Below, piece after piece: positions 6,505 through 14,392 of a stretch of 22,385 bases of DNA (its first letter is position 1; every line of letters begins with the position of its first letter). Made by a program: the position numbers and the translations under genes. The DNA comes from JABLTI01 sp030629105. GTDB lineage: Archaea; Asgardarchaeota; Heimdallarchaeia; JABLTI01. Where the stretch lies: NCBI GenBank assembly GCA_030629105.1, contig DAOVPS010000025.1, positions 1 through 22,385 of the forward strand. The letters run 5' to 3'. Under the pieces are notes generated by a model. The model ran no database searches, was not told the DNA's origin, and saw only the letters and a list, made by a program, of their open reading frames with translations.

Positions 6505-7581
6505 ATGAAGAAATTTGGTTTCTTATTTTTGGGAGTAATAATTCTTTCAAGTTTTTCAATAAGCAATACATATATTGAGTCTGCACAAGAAGATCCAATA
6601 TTGGATGTTTCTGCAAAATCTCTTTCAGATATGAAGATCTTGGCAGTTATCGCAAACGGTTTTGGTGATTCCTATTTCTGGATTAAGGATCAGTTAGAAT
6701 CTTGGGGTTGCAATGTTACAACTGCTGGTTTAACTGCAGTATGTGCTTCTTGTCCAAATAAACCTTCAAGACCAGTAACAGCAGATATTGTGATAGCTGA
6801 TGTTACCTCTGAAATTCTTTCTCAGTTTGATGCTGTTTATGTTCCTGCAGGACCTCATTGGGTTATTTTAGAGACAAATATAATGACTCACAATTTACTT
6901 GCTTCTGCTTATGAAGCTGGTTTGGTTGTGTCGGCTGTTTGTATTGGTAATGTTGCTCTAGCGCAAGTGAGCAGCATTGTTAACGGTGTTAAGGTTGCAT
7001 ACTATTCGCAAACAGCTACTGATATGATGGATGCAGGGGCAATTATTGTCTATGGTAGTGGTGTTGTTTCAGATAAAAGAGTAGTAACTGCTGGATCAGG
7101 AACCTATCAATCTACACATCAAGCAATCTATCCGTTTTGTGTAGCCATTGCAAAAAATGTCCTAGGCTTATCTGCTGTATCCCAAACAACTGTTTCATCA
7201 ATAAAAGGAGAAACAAATACTACTTATACTATATCCGTTGAGATAGTCAATTTGAATGATATTTTTTATGGAAACACTACAATGGATATTCACATCATTA
7301 ATGCGAATGTATATCTTGAAGGTTCTATTTCAGATCCAACTTACGTTTATCTATCTGATGCAGATGAAGATAACATCTATACAGGTAATTTTACCGGAAC
7401 AGAGAAAGGCACATATACAGTAGAAATCGAGATAAGAAGTTCGGGCTGGGGATTAGAAGTAATTAGAGATGCTGTTGGATTCAAAATGAAAGCTCTCGCT
7501 GGATTCGAAATTTGGCTTGTACCAATAATATTCTCCGCTACAGTTTTCACAATAAAATATAAGAAAAAAATGAGGAAATAA
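6505..7581 (+). CDS. Secreted, C-terminally anchored DJ-1/PfpI-family protein
   Basis: I start at the ATG at 6505, which gives 358 residues and a clean signal peptide (MKKFGFLFLGVIILSSFS). The frame is open to a TTG at 6469, which would put 12 residues before it. Residues 43-215 are a DJ-1/PfpI domain: MKILAVIANGFGDSYFW, then AVYVPAGPHW, then the nucleophile elbow SAVCIGNVALA with Cys146, and VVTAGSGTYQ. Residues 220-330 look like a beta-sandwich (TTYTISVEIVNLNDIFYGNTT, then YTGNFTGTEKGTYTVEIEI). The end is a hydrophobic helix followed by KYKKKMRK, like archaeal C-terminal surface anchors. DJ-1-like proteins are usually cytosolic (deglycase, chaperone, glyoxalase or amidotransferase activities), so an extracellular, tethered version is unusual. 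N-glycosylation sequons (NTT, NFT) are present in the outer domain. Confidence 0.83.
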   Translation: MKKFGFLFLGVIILSSFSISNTYIESAQEDPILDVSAKSLSDMKILAVIANGFGDSYFWIKDQLESWGCNVTTAGLTAVCASCPNKPSRPVTADIVIADVTSEILSQFDAVYVPAGPHWVILETNIMTHNLLASAYEAGLVVSAVCIGNVALAQVSSIVNGVKVAYYSQTATDMMDAGAIIVYGSGVVSDKRVVTAGSGTYQSTHQAIYPFCVAIAKNVLGLSAVSQTTVSSIKGETNTTYTISVEIVNLNDIFYGNTTMDIHIINANVYLEGSISDPTYVYLSDADEDNIYTGNFTGTEKGTYTVEIEIRSSGWGLEVIRDAVGFKMKALAGFEIWLVPIIFSATVFTIKYKKKMRK

Positions 7582-7601
7582 TTCCTCTTCTCTTATTTTT
7601 T
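7572..7601 (+). terminator. Hairpin terminator overlapping the convergent stop region
   Basis: GAGGAA (7572-7577) and TTCCTC (7582-7587) flank ATAA and include the TAA stop of the DJ-1-like gene. Six T follow at 7596-7601, inside the 3' end of the convergent MalY-like gene. Confidence 0.5.
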
Positions 7602-8795
7602 GATACTCTTATCAAGCGCTTTGGTAATCCTCTTGAGAGCATCTTCCAAAATAGATTGAGGACAAGCAATATTGAATCTTTGGAATCCTTTCCCTGATTC
7701 ACCAAACATACCCCCATCATCTAAACAAACTTTACCATCTTCTTTGATGCATTTATCCAATTCTTTAGGATCAATTCCTAATTTTCGGAAATCAACCCAA
7801 GGTAAGTAGGTTCCTTCGAGATTAAAGACTTCAATGTCTGGATTGTAATCAGCAAAATACGATTTCAAGGATTCAAAATTCTGCCAGAGATACTTTAGTA
7901 ACTCATCCAACCATTCTTCACAATCATTGTATACAGCTTCGGTTGCTACTGCTCCGATAATTCCTGGTCCCCGAATGGAAAGTGTACCACATTTTGCGAC
8001 AAATTCATCGCTTAGTATTTTATTTGGCATAATGACATTGCTTGATTTTAAACCAGCAATATTGAAAGTTTTTGAAGGTGCGACACAAGTAATTGATTTT
8101 TGAGCAAACTCCTTAGAAATAGTAGCATAAGGAATGTGTTTGTGCCCGGTAAAAACTAAATCACAATGGATTTCATCTGAAACAACAAGTACATTGTTCT
8201 CATTACAGATTTTACCCAATTTAGTTAGTTCTTTTTTAGTCCACACCCTACATACTGGGTTATGTGGTGAGCATAGAATGAGAAGCTTCGTTCTTGGTTC
8301 TTTGCATTTTTTCTCGAGATCCTCAAAATCCATTTCATATCGATTATTTTTGATAACTAATTGATTGTTTACTACATTTCTACCATTACTTTTTATCTGG
8401 CTAGCAAATGGATAATAAACAGGTTCTTGAATGATTATATTGTCTCCTGGATGACTAAAATACTGGATGATGAAATTAATAGCCGGAACAACGCCTGGTG
8501 CAAACTTTATCCAATCTTTCTCAAGTCTCCAACCATGTCTACGTTTAAACCAGTTAATTATCGCTTCGTAATATGAATCGGGAGTGACTGTGTACCCAAA
8601 AATTCCGTGATCAACTCTTTTCCTTAATGCATCTAGTAGCTCATCTGGTGCTCGAAAATCCATATCAGCTACCCACAAAGGGAGTAAATCTTCATATTTG
8701 AAGTACTTCTTCATGAATTCATTATCCCATTTTACTGAACTAGTTTTGGTTCTATCAATTATTTCATCAAAATTCCATTTGCTTTTCTCAGTCAT
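7593..8795 (-). CDS. MalY/PatB-type PLP-dependent C-S lyase (cystathionine beta-lyase-like) or aminotransferase
   Basis: This 400-residue fold-type I PLP enzyme shows the MalY/PatB signature: NFDEIIDRTKTSSVKWD at the N-terminus, PLWVADMDF, GIFGYT, SDEIHCDLVF with the PLP-pairing Asp, and CVAPSKTFNIAGLKSSN with the Schiff-base Lys242. The C-terminus has FNIACP, with the carboxylate-binding Arg just before it. Members cleave cystathionine or cysteine to pyruvate, ammonia and a thiol or H2S, and some act as aminotransferases. The length is typical. The PLP-contact loop reads CSPHNPVCRVW, with Cys192 where relatives normally have Gly. GGTG 6 nt before the ATG supports the start. It is convergent with the DJ-1-like gene (11-nt gap) and divergent from the MBL gene at 8958. 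Confidence 0.86.
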   Translation of the reverse strand: MTEKSKWNFDEIIDRTKTSSVKWDNEFMKKYFKYEDLLPLWVADMDFRAPDELLDALRKRVDHGIFGYTVTPDSYYEAIINWFKRRHGWRLEKDWIKFAPGVVPAINFIIQYFSHPGDNIIIQEPVYYPFASQIKSNGRNVVNNQLVIKNNRYEMDFEDLEKKCKEPRTKLLILCSPHNPVCRVWTKKELTKLGKICNENNVLVVSDEIHCDLVFTGHKHIPYATISKEFAQKSITCVAPSKTFNIAGLKSSNVIMPNKILSDEFVAKCGTLSIRGPGIIGAVATEAVYNDCEEWLDELLKYLWQNFESLKSYFADYNPDIEVFNLEGTYLPWVDFRKLGIDPKELDKCIKEDGKVCLDDGGMFGESGKGFQRFNIACPQSILEDALKRITKALDKSIKK

Positions 8796-8957
8796 TTAGA
8801 GCACCATTGGTTATACAATAAATACATCTACCAGTCAATTCTATAACTGTATTAAATTTTAACTTTACTGGGAAGAATAATATCAGCAACAACATGTATA
8901 TTAAATAGCATTAAAAGTTTTTATTCTAAGTAAATAGTTCTAGGTGGGTGTTATATT

Positions 8958-9818
8958 TTGCGTGTTACTATTACTAACCTCTATAATGATGTAGTTCCTC
9001 AAGATTCTGAATTTATTGCAAACCATGGGCAATCGTTTCTCATCGAGTTTGATGAAAAAAAAGTACTATATGATGCAGGAATGAATGGGGAAAAATTGCT
9101 TCACAACATGAAACTATTAAAAATCGATCCTAATAGTATAGATGTCCTGGTCCTTTCACACGGACATTTAGATCACACAGGGGGATTAAAAGCTCTATTA
9201 GAAAAGAGAACTGCCAAGGAACCTTTAGAAATTATAGGACACCCCGCTGTTTTTGAACCAAAAGGAATGCATGATGCTAAGAAGGTTCCAGAAGAAATCA
9301 TTGAATTCTACCTTCCGCCAATTGAAGGTGAATTAAGAAAAAAGATGTCTCTAAATCTCACAACTAAGCCAATTGCAATAAACCCATATTTGTCAACTGT
9401 AGGTGAAGTGAATCAGCGTCCGCACAAAGATGGAGTGGAGAAAAGAACACGCCATTATGTTAATGGTAACTGGGAGCATGATAAATTATTGGATGACTTA
9501 TCTCTTGTGCTTAAAACCAATGATGGCTTGGTTCTTATTTGTGGATGCTGTCATGCAGGTCTTCTAAATACACTTGAGCAAGTAACTCGAAACCATATGG
9601 AGAATATTATAGCGATTATTGGTGGAACACACATGTTTCTCTTCTCAGAAGAAGAAGTTGATTTTGTTGCAGGACAAATCATGAACAAATATAGTTCACC
9701 CAAGCTTTACTTCAATCATTGTTCAGGACAAAACACTATAGATTGTCTGAGATCTCAAATTAAAAGTGACATAATAAAATCCTGTCTTGTTGGAACTAAG
9801 TTATCGTATGATTGCTAA
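8958..9818 (+). CDS. Metallo-beta-lactamase fold protein, COG1237 type
   Basis: This 286-residue protein starts at a TTG that has a strong SD (AGGTGGGTG, 8942-8950) 7 nt upstream. The metal motif is LVLSHGHLDHTGG, with His68, His70, Asp72 and His73. Later ligands lie in CGCCHAGLLNTL, near residue 200, and in GGTHMFLF. The split pattern 'GCCHAG...GGTH' is characteristic of COG1237. Archaeal members are annotated as related to 7,8-dihydropterin-6-yl-methyl-aminobenzene phosphate synthase, and other members have little-studied hydrolase roles. It is probably a cytoplasmic zinc enzyme. It forms an apparent operon with the HD-domain gene 37 nt downstream. The substrate remains unassigned. Confidence 0.85.
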   Translation: MRVTITNLYNDVVPQDSEFIANHGQSFLIEFDEKKVLYDAGMNGEKLLHNMKLLKIDPNSIDVLVLSHGHLDHTGGLKALLEKRTAKEPLEIIGHPAVFEPKGMHDAKKVPEEIIEFYLPPIEGELRKKMSLNLTTKPIAINPYLSTVGEVNQRPHKDGVEKRTRHYVNGNWEHDKLLDDLSLVLKTNDGLVLICGCCHAGLLNTLEQVTRNHMENIIAIIGGTHMFLFSEEEVDFVAGQIMNKYSSPKLYFNHCSGQNTIDCLRSQIKSDIIKSCLVGTKLSYDC

Positions 9819-9855
9819 ATCATGAAGTCATGAACAAGAATTTGGAGAGTAAAAA

Positions 9856-10419
9856 ATGTTTGAAAATAGTAAATCATTAAAAGAATATCAAAATAGATTT
9901 CCAACTTGGAGACTTAATATCATTCTAACTATAATTCAGAAAAAAGTGGAAAAATCTGCTGTAGAAAAACGTGAAATACCTCTAGTCTGGAGTTTAATGC
10001 ATATGTATTCAACAATGCAGATTGCTAAACTTCTTGCTTTAAAAAGAGGAATTAATCCTGAATTAGCAGGTCTTACTTGTGCGTTTCATGATATTCATAC
10101 ATTATTAACGGGTTCTACTAAAAATCATGGAGTAAATGCTGCAAAGCATATACAAGAAATCGTTATGGAGTACAATCAAAATTCTCACGGAGAATTACCA
10201 GAGATTACTAAAGAAGAAGTTGAGAAGATCATAAATGCTATTGCAGTTCATAGCGATAAAAACACAGTTGTAAATGATCCCCTGACTGAATTACTAAAAG
10301 ATGTTGATAGTTTAGATAGTTATCTTCATGGTTTGATCCAAAATAAACAGTCCGGAAGAATCCCCCGAGGAAATAAAGTTCTAAAAGAATTCAACATTGA
10401 TTTTCTCATAGAGGAATAG
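9856..10419 (+). CDS. HD-domain metal-dependent phosphohydrolase
   Basis: This 187-residue protein is a single HD domain. His49 (LMHMYST), His78-Asp79 (AFHDIHT) and Asp151 (KDVDSLDSYLHG) give the H...HD...D metal site. IAVHSDK around residues 129-135 adds the helix usual in HD proteins of the YedJ or predicted-hydrolase type. Known relatives hydrolyse nucleotides, oligonucleotides or (p)ppGpp, but this sequence lacks the extra domains of those specific enzymes. The SD GGAGAG at 9844-9849 is followed 6 nt later by ATG. It is downstream of the MBL gene and probably co-transcribed. Both products are metal hydrolases, so they may act on one substrate in sequence; that is inference. Confidence 0.85.
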   Translation: MFENSKSLKEYQNRFPTWRLNIILTIIQKKVEKSAVEKREIPLVWSLMHMYSTMQIAKLLALKRGINPELAGLTCAFHDIHTLLTGSTKNHGVNAAKHIQEIVMEYNQNSHGELPEITKEEVEKIINAIAVHSDKNTVVNDPLTELLKDVDSLDSYLHGLIQNKQSGRIPRGNKVLKEFNIDFLIEE

Positions 10420-10509
10420 AGAAATTTACCTTTTAAGTAACTGTTAATTATAATATCAATCACAATCCAATTAAAATCAAACGAGCCATTTTACTTGGAG
10501 ACACATTCC

Positions 10510-11835
10510 TTGAATGAAAAAAGGATATTGCAGTGCTTTATCATTTTAAGCTTACTAAGTGTTCCGTTATTTCTTGAGTTAAGCAAAGAAAGCCATTCAT
10601 ATCCTTCTGCATATCCAAGTGGTGGATTTCACGATATCTTAATTTGGGAAGCTCTAAATTTATTGGGTTCTGATAGTACTAATATCTCACATCCATTCAA
10701 TCAACTCCGAAGCGAGATTCTAGCGTTACCAACTGAGTATAGAGACGCTCTAGATATGGCACAAGAAGATTATGATTCTAATCTATATATAAAGAGGGAA
10801 CACTACTGGAATCCCGAATCTTTTACTGGGTTATATGGAAACATTGGGGCTCCTTATCATGCTCAAGAATACTTCGACAAGGCAGTGAATTGTTACCTTG
10901 GTACCAATGGATTCATTCTAAACAAAACTCGTGCTTATTATTACTTAGGTTATGCAATCCATCTTCTACAAGATGTAACTGTTCCCCATCACGCAAGCAA
11001 TGATCCTTTTGGATATCATATCGATTATGAGTCTTTCTGCAATATACAATGGGTTTATGGAAACATTCCAAAACCAACAAACGGAACTTATTCTCCTCCA
11101 AGGGTTTGGGAAGGAAATATTAATGCTAAAGCTTGGATTCATCAAGCAGCACTATTTGCTCATCCTTATCACTCTATCATAGAAAGTACAGGTTATGATT
11201 ATCAGTTGTGGTTAGATATTGCTTCATTCCTTGTAGGACAAGCCATTAAATTAACAGCTGGTTTCTTATTTTATTTCTGGCAGTATGTTCAAAACTTGGA
11301 TTTTGATAATGATGCACTCGATGCTATAACAGAACAACAATACAATTGTGATTATACAAGTAATGATACTGATAGCGACTTAATCACAGATCAAGAAGAG
11401 ATTCATCCCGGAACCGATGGTTGGATAACTAACCCCACAAAAGAAGACACAGATTTTGATGGGTACTTTGATTATGATGAAATACATGTCTTTTTTACAG
11501 ACCCAACTGATAAATTTGATAGTCCATACTATTCCCAACCACTTATGTGTAGGAGATTCAGAGGATTAAGTGATGGGATACATAAAATAACATTCAGTTG
11601 GTCTCAACCAAAGAATTACCTGCCAGGTTGGTATTACATGTTACTCATTGTGAATGGTACTTTAGAAACAAAGATTTATTCAGGAATATCTAGAACTTTT
11701 ACTTATATCCCCACTCCAGACGTATTTATTACCTACCAAGTTTATTGCTATAAAACCTATGACAATCGAGGTATCTATGCTCAATGGTCTGGTAGTATTT
11801 TTAGTGTTCATGTAGATGTTGAAAATCCAGAATAA
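10510..11835 (+). CDS. Secreted zinc-dependent phospholipase C-like protein with thrombospondin type 3-like calcium repeats
   Basis: I place the start at TTG 10510, which has GGAG at 10497-10500 and gives a signal peptide (KRILQCFIILSLLSVPLF). TTG 10495 is the alternative. The protein has 441 residues. The catalytic domain (about 30-265) carries the zinc phospholipase C/P1 nuclease ligand pattern: GGFHD (His41), EHYWNPES (His98), HLLQDVTVPHH (His151, Asp155, His161) and HIDYE (His170, Glu174). The spacing His-x3-Asp, then His, then His-x3-Glu matches bacterial phospholipase C. Residues 280-340 hold Asp-rich loops (NDTDSDLITDQEE and EDTDFDGYFDYDE) of the thrombospondin type 3 kind, which bind calcium. 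A beta-rich domain of about 100 residues ends the protein. No C-terminal anchor is visible, so it may be released. The substrate (phospholipid head group or nucleic acid) is not certain. Confidence 0.84.
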   Translation: MNEKRILQCFIILSLLSVPLFLELSKESHSYPSAYPSGGFHDILIWEALNLLGSDSTNISHPFNQLRSEILALPTEYRDALDMAQEDYDSNLYIKREHYWNPESFTGLYGNIGAPYHAQEYFDKAVNCYLGTNGFILNKTRAYYYLGYAIHLLQDVTVPHHASNDPFGYHIDYESFCNIQWVYGNIPKPTNGTYSPPRVWEGNINAKAWIHQAALFAHPYHSIIESTGYDYQLWLDIASFLVGQAIKLTAGFLFYFWQYVQNLDFDNDALDAITEQQYNCDYTSNDTDSDLITDQEEIHPGTDGWITNPTKEDTDFDGYFDYDEIHVFFTDPTDKFDSPYYSQPLMCRRFRGLSDGIHKITFSWSQPKNYLPGWYYMLLIVNGTLETKIYSGISRTFTYIPTPDVFITYQVYCYKTYDNRGIYAQWSGSIFSVHVDVENPE

Positions 11836-11880
11836 GAGAGATTTTACTTGCTCTACTATTTCTTCAGTTTAAACGTTCAT

Positions 11881-11890
11881 TTTATAAAAA
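11881..11890 (+). promoter_or_regulatory. TATA box for the GNAT gene at 11911
   Basis: TTTATAAAAA is centred about 26 nt before the ATG at 11911, the spacing of a leaderless archaeal transcript. No SD precedes that ATG. This supports the shorter start over the open frame beginning at 11848. Confidence 0.5.
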
Positions 11891-11910
11891 AGAAAAACTG
11901 TCTATCAATT

Positions 11911-12669
11911 ATGCCTAATAAACAATTAATAAGATTTTACCAAGAACTTTCGACAAACGCTTGGCCCGCAAAGTATTATTATTTGTTAAATGGTTGGGTA
12001 GCGAGAATTTCTGAAGGAATAACAAAAAGAGCCAACAGTATTATGCCTTTGACTTATTATGGTGATAAACTTCTAAAAGACATTCAAGTTGCAGAAGCAA
12101 TATATACTAAAAATGAATTACCTGTTATTTTTCAACTACCAGATTATTATGAACCAAAGAATCTTCTCGAGACACTTCTTGAAAAAGGCTATAAAATAAT
12201 AGATGAAACTCTTGTGATGACTGCAAATATTAAAGATATGCTTGATATTCCAATCAATCAAGATTTTACATATCAAAATACTGCCGAAGCAAAGAATGAA
12301 TGGTTTAACTCAATGTCAGTATCTGGAAGAGGAACACAAGAACGAATAGAAGGACAGAAAGCAATCATAAATAGAATCCTTCAACCTAAAAGCTTCTTTT
12401 CTGCTAAACGAGAAAAAGAAATTGTCGGAATTGGTATGGCTGTCCTCGAACAAGGAAATTTAGGAATTTTTGATATGCTGATAAATCCTGCTGTTCGTCG
12501 TCAAGGAATTGCTGGTTCTTTAATAGCTAAAATGGTGGACTGGGGAAAAGAGAATTCAATTCAAAGTACTTATTTGTGTGTGCAAGGAGATAATCAACCT
12601 GCAATAGCTCTCTACAAGAGAGTTGGATTGAGAGAAAGTTTTCGCTATCGCTATCTAATAAAAAAATAA
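11911..12669 (+). CDS. GNAT-family N-acetyltransferase
   Basis: This 252-residue protein starts at ATG 11911; the frame extends upstream to a TTG at 11848 but promoter spacing favours the ATG. The N-terminal half has LLNGWVARISEGITKRANSIMPL, an N-terminal pattern I recall from two-part GNAT proteins. The C-terminal half is the catalytic GNAT domain: GIGMAVLEQGNLGIFDMLINPAVRRQGIAGSLI contains the acetyl-CoA pyrophosphate loop (RRQGIA). It is followed by YLCVQGDNQPAIALYKRVGL, the usual strand 5/helix 4 region with a conserved Asn and Tyr. It transfers acetyl from acetyl-CoA to an amine; the acceptor is unknown. It begins 75 nt after the phospholipase-like gene with its own promoter, so it is not an obvious operon partner. 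Confidence 0.86.
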   Translation: MPNKQLIRFYQELSTNAWPAKYYYLLNGWVARISEGITKRANSIMPLTYYGDKLLKDIQVAEAIYTKNELPVIFQLPDYYEPKNLLETLLEKGYKIIDETLVMTANIKDMLDIPINQDFTYQNTAEAKNEWFNSMSVSGRGTQERIEGQKAIINRILQPKSFFSAKREKEIVGIGMAVLEQGNLGIFDMLINPAVRRQGIAGSLIAKMVDWGKENSIQSTYLCVQGDNQPAIALYKRVGLRESFRYRYLIKK

Positions 12670-12670
12670 G

Positions 12671-12696
12671 AAAATCTTAGAAAATATCAGATTTTT
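12671..12696 (+). terminator. Weak hairpin after the GNAT gene
   Basis: AAAATCT (12671-12677) pairs with AGATTTT (12689-12695), starting one base after the stop, with an 11-nt loop and a short T-run. The stem is AT-rich, so its strength is doubtful. Confidence 0.35.
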
Positions 12697-12708
12697 ATCA
12701 TCCGACAA

Positions 12709-12719
12709 CATATAAATAC
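12709..12719 (+). promoter_or_regulatory. TATA box for the gene at 12751
   Basis: CATATAAATAC lies about 37 nt upstream of the ATG at 12751. A GAGGG follows at about 12739, so a short leader with an SD is likely. Confidence 0.45.
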
Positions 12720-12750
12720 TAGACAATTAAATTTGAATTGAGGGTTACAA

Positions 12751-13110
12751 ATGAGTGATAATGTCGATTACTATATCCATTTAGGAATAGCTGTAAGAAT
12801 ACCTATGGCTTTTGAGAAATTCTGCGACAAAAATTATTCTCTCAAGGAAGAAATCCCGGAAAGAATAGATGAATCTTCTGAAGATGCTCGAGTAAAAACT
12901 ATCTTCCATATCTTCAATAAAGAAAAAGAAAAAGTGGCTACATTTAATCCAATAGGTGAATATCAATGCCTGAAAGATTCTTTCAAAGACATTTTTAATC
13001 GAATGGTTGAAGATATAGAATATGCCGCCTATAAAGCTAAGAAAGCCCAAGATGAAATTGATAAAAAACTCGCTGAAAGATTTGATGAAGAAATCAATCT
13101 TGATGAATAG
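12751..13110 (+). CDS. Small acidic unknown protein
   Basis: This 119-residue soluble protein is rich in Glu, Asp and Lys, with no signal peptide or transmembrane helix. The N-terminal part (VDYYIHLGIAVRIP and FHIFNKEKEKVATFNP) alternates hydrophobic and polar residues like beta strands. The C-terminal third (KDIFNRMVEDIEYAAYKAKKAQDEIDKKLAERF) is a probable long helix, perhaps a coiled coil. I do not recognise the family. A TATA box and a GAGGG SD support expression and the ATG start. It is monocistronic: the next gene is about 200 nt downstream. The sequence 13111-13306 is AT-rich and holds nothing I can support. Confidence 0.72.
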   Translation: MSDNVDYYIHLGIAVRIPMAFEKFCDKNYSLKEEIPERIDESSEDARVKTIFHIFNKEKEKVATFNPIGEYQCLKDSFKDIFNRMVEDIEYAAYKAKKAQDEIDKKLAERFDEEINLDE

Positions 13111-13306
13111 TTTGTTCTCGTTTTTTTATTTTTCTTTGTTTTGTGTGTTTTTTTATCTTGAAAATCCTATTCTGTCAGAAGAGAAAAGATTATCAATCAA
13201 GTTTGTGAGATTTATTAAACTGTTATCAAATATCATACAGAAAATTAGAACATCAATAATCTTTCAATAGCTAAATCGATCATAATTTGTGAGAAGCTGA
13301 TTTGAA

Positions 13307-14116
13307 ATGTTAAATATTGAACAAGGTAATTTACCGATTTATGAAAAAACGATTGATAAAGACCTCTCTGTTTCCTATTATTATTCAAAGGGGAGCATAG
13401 ATATTACAATTGTTTTAATTCATGGTCTAGGTTCAACAAAAGAAGATTTTCTTTCAATTCTTAATTATGAAGAATTGACTTCTTATGACATTATTTTTGC
13501 TGATCTCGTAGGTCATGGGGATTCCTCAACACCAAAAAAATTCTCCTACACTATGGATGACCAAGCAAAAGTCCTATACAACTTGTTGCAAATCCTTTCT
13601 ATGAAATCAGAAGTCGTAATTATTGCTCATTCAATGGGTGGACCAATAGCAATTTCATTAGCGCAGATGCTTGGCTACAATGTAGCTGGAATTGTGTATG
13701 CTGAGGGAAACTTGGATGAAAGTGATTGTTTCTTTTCAAAAACTATCGCTACTGAGCATTCACTCGAAGAATGGAAAACAAAAGCTTTTCAAAACATAGT
13801 ACAAAAACTGAAGCAAGATCCAAGTAGTCAGGAGTATGTGAGGTCCTTTAAAAAAGCGGGCCCTCTAACCACATACAAATCATCTCAAGATTTATACAAT
13901 CTTTCAATAGAAGAGAAAATTTTGAAAAAATTAGTACAGTTATCTGTTCCTGTATTAGCAATATATGGAGAAACCAATAAAGGAAAATATACTTCAGAAA
14001 ACAAGATAGCAACCGAATTTCCTATGTGTTTCATACCAGAAGCTGCTCATTCTATGATGATTGAGAATCCTGATGCATTCTACCAGGCAGTAATAGATTT
14101 CCTCCTCCAATTCTGA
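13307..14116 (+). CDS. Alpha/beta-hydrolase fold protein
   Basis: This 269-residue protein has the full alpha/beta-hydrolase layout. LIHGLGSTKEDF (about 37-48) gives the oxyanion-hole HG motif. FADLVGHGDS follows strand 4. The nucleophile elbow AHSMGG has Ser109. The acid is probably in LAIYGETN. The catalytic His248 is in PEAAHSMMIENPDAF. A lid region of about 65 residues lies between YAEGN and the acid. The family covers esterases, lipases, C-C hydrolases and thioesterases, and the sequence does not choose between them. There is no signal peptide, so it is cytoplasmic. No strong SD precedes the ATG. A T9 run follows the stop. Confidence 0.87.
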   Translation: MLNIEQGNLPIYEKTIDKDLSVSYYYSKGSIDITIVLIHGLGSTKEDFLSILNYEELTSYDIIFADLVGHGDSSTPKKFSYTMDDQAKVLYNLLQILSMKSEVVIIAHSMGGPIAISLAQMLGYNVAGIVYAEGNLDESDCFFSKTIATEHSLEEWKTKAFQNIVQKLKQDPSSQEYVRSFKKAGPLTTYKSSQDLYNLSIEEKILKKLVQLSVPVLAIYGETNKGKYTSENKIATEFPMCFIPEAAHSMMIENPDAFYQAVIDFLLQF

Positions 14117-14124
14117 AATAGCCA

Positions 14125-14133
14125 TTTTTTTTT
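14125..14133 (+). terminator. T9 tract after the alpha/beta hydrolase
   Basis: Nine consecutive T begin 9 nt after the stop, consistent with archaeal T-tract termination. A bulged hairpin follows downstream (AAATC-C-TCC at about 14140-14148 with GGAGATTT at 14158-14165). Confidence 0.4.
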
Positions 14134-14278
14134 CTAGTAAAATCCTCCGCAGATTTTGGAGATTTCTGAGTCGACAAAATGTGTGCCACAAGCGTAAGGT
14201 TAAAAGACAAGAAAACTGCGTTTAGAATTGTTAAAATTAACTTTTTGCAACTCTCGTATCATCTGTCGAATTTGCAGA

Positions 14279-14320
14279 GGTTAAATATGGTATGTTAACC
14301 ATAGGTGAATATAGGTTGAA
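14279..14320 (+). promoter_or_regulatory. Candidate operator: inverted and direct repeats upstream of the response regulator
   Basis: GGTTAA (14279-14284) and TTAACC (14295-14300) form an inverted repeat with a 10-nt spacer. Nested in it, TATGGT (14286-14291) and ACCATA (14298-14303) form a second one. Two imperfect 10-bp direct repeats follow directly, ATAGGTGAAT and ATAGGTTGAA (14301-14320). GGTTGAA at 14314-14320 also pairs with TTCAACC at 14351-14357. The cluster lies about 75-115 nt before the start at 14393, upstream of a TATA-like TTTTAAAG at 14360-14367. A dimeric regulator site is plausible but unproven. Confidence 0.4.
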
Positions 14321-14392
14321 TTAATCTGCAATCTATGCCGAGGTGTTGGGTTCAACCAATTTTAAAGAACTGGTAGAAAAGTTGATCTTAAA

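Noticed and set aside
13022..13270. 82-codon plus-strand frame overlapping the acidic protein gene
   Set aside because: Its first third is the acidic gene read in another frame, and the rest is Phe/Leu/Ser from AT-rich spacer. No SD or domain.
14314..14357. tRNA-like GGTTCAACC string with a pairing GGTTGAA upstream
   Set aside because: The T-arm register does not close (no C pairing with the G before TTCAA), and there is no acceptor stem or anticodon arm. Treated as part of the regulatory repeat cluster.
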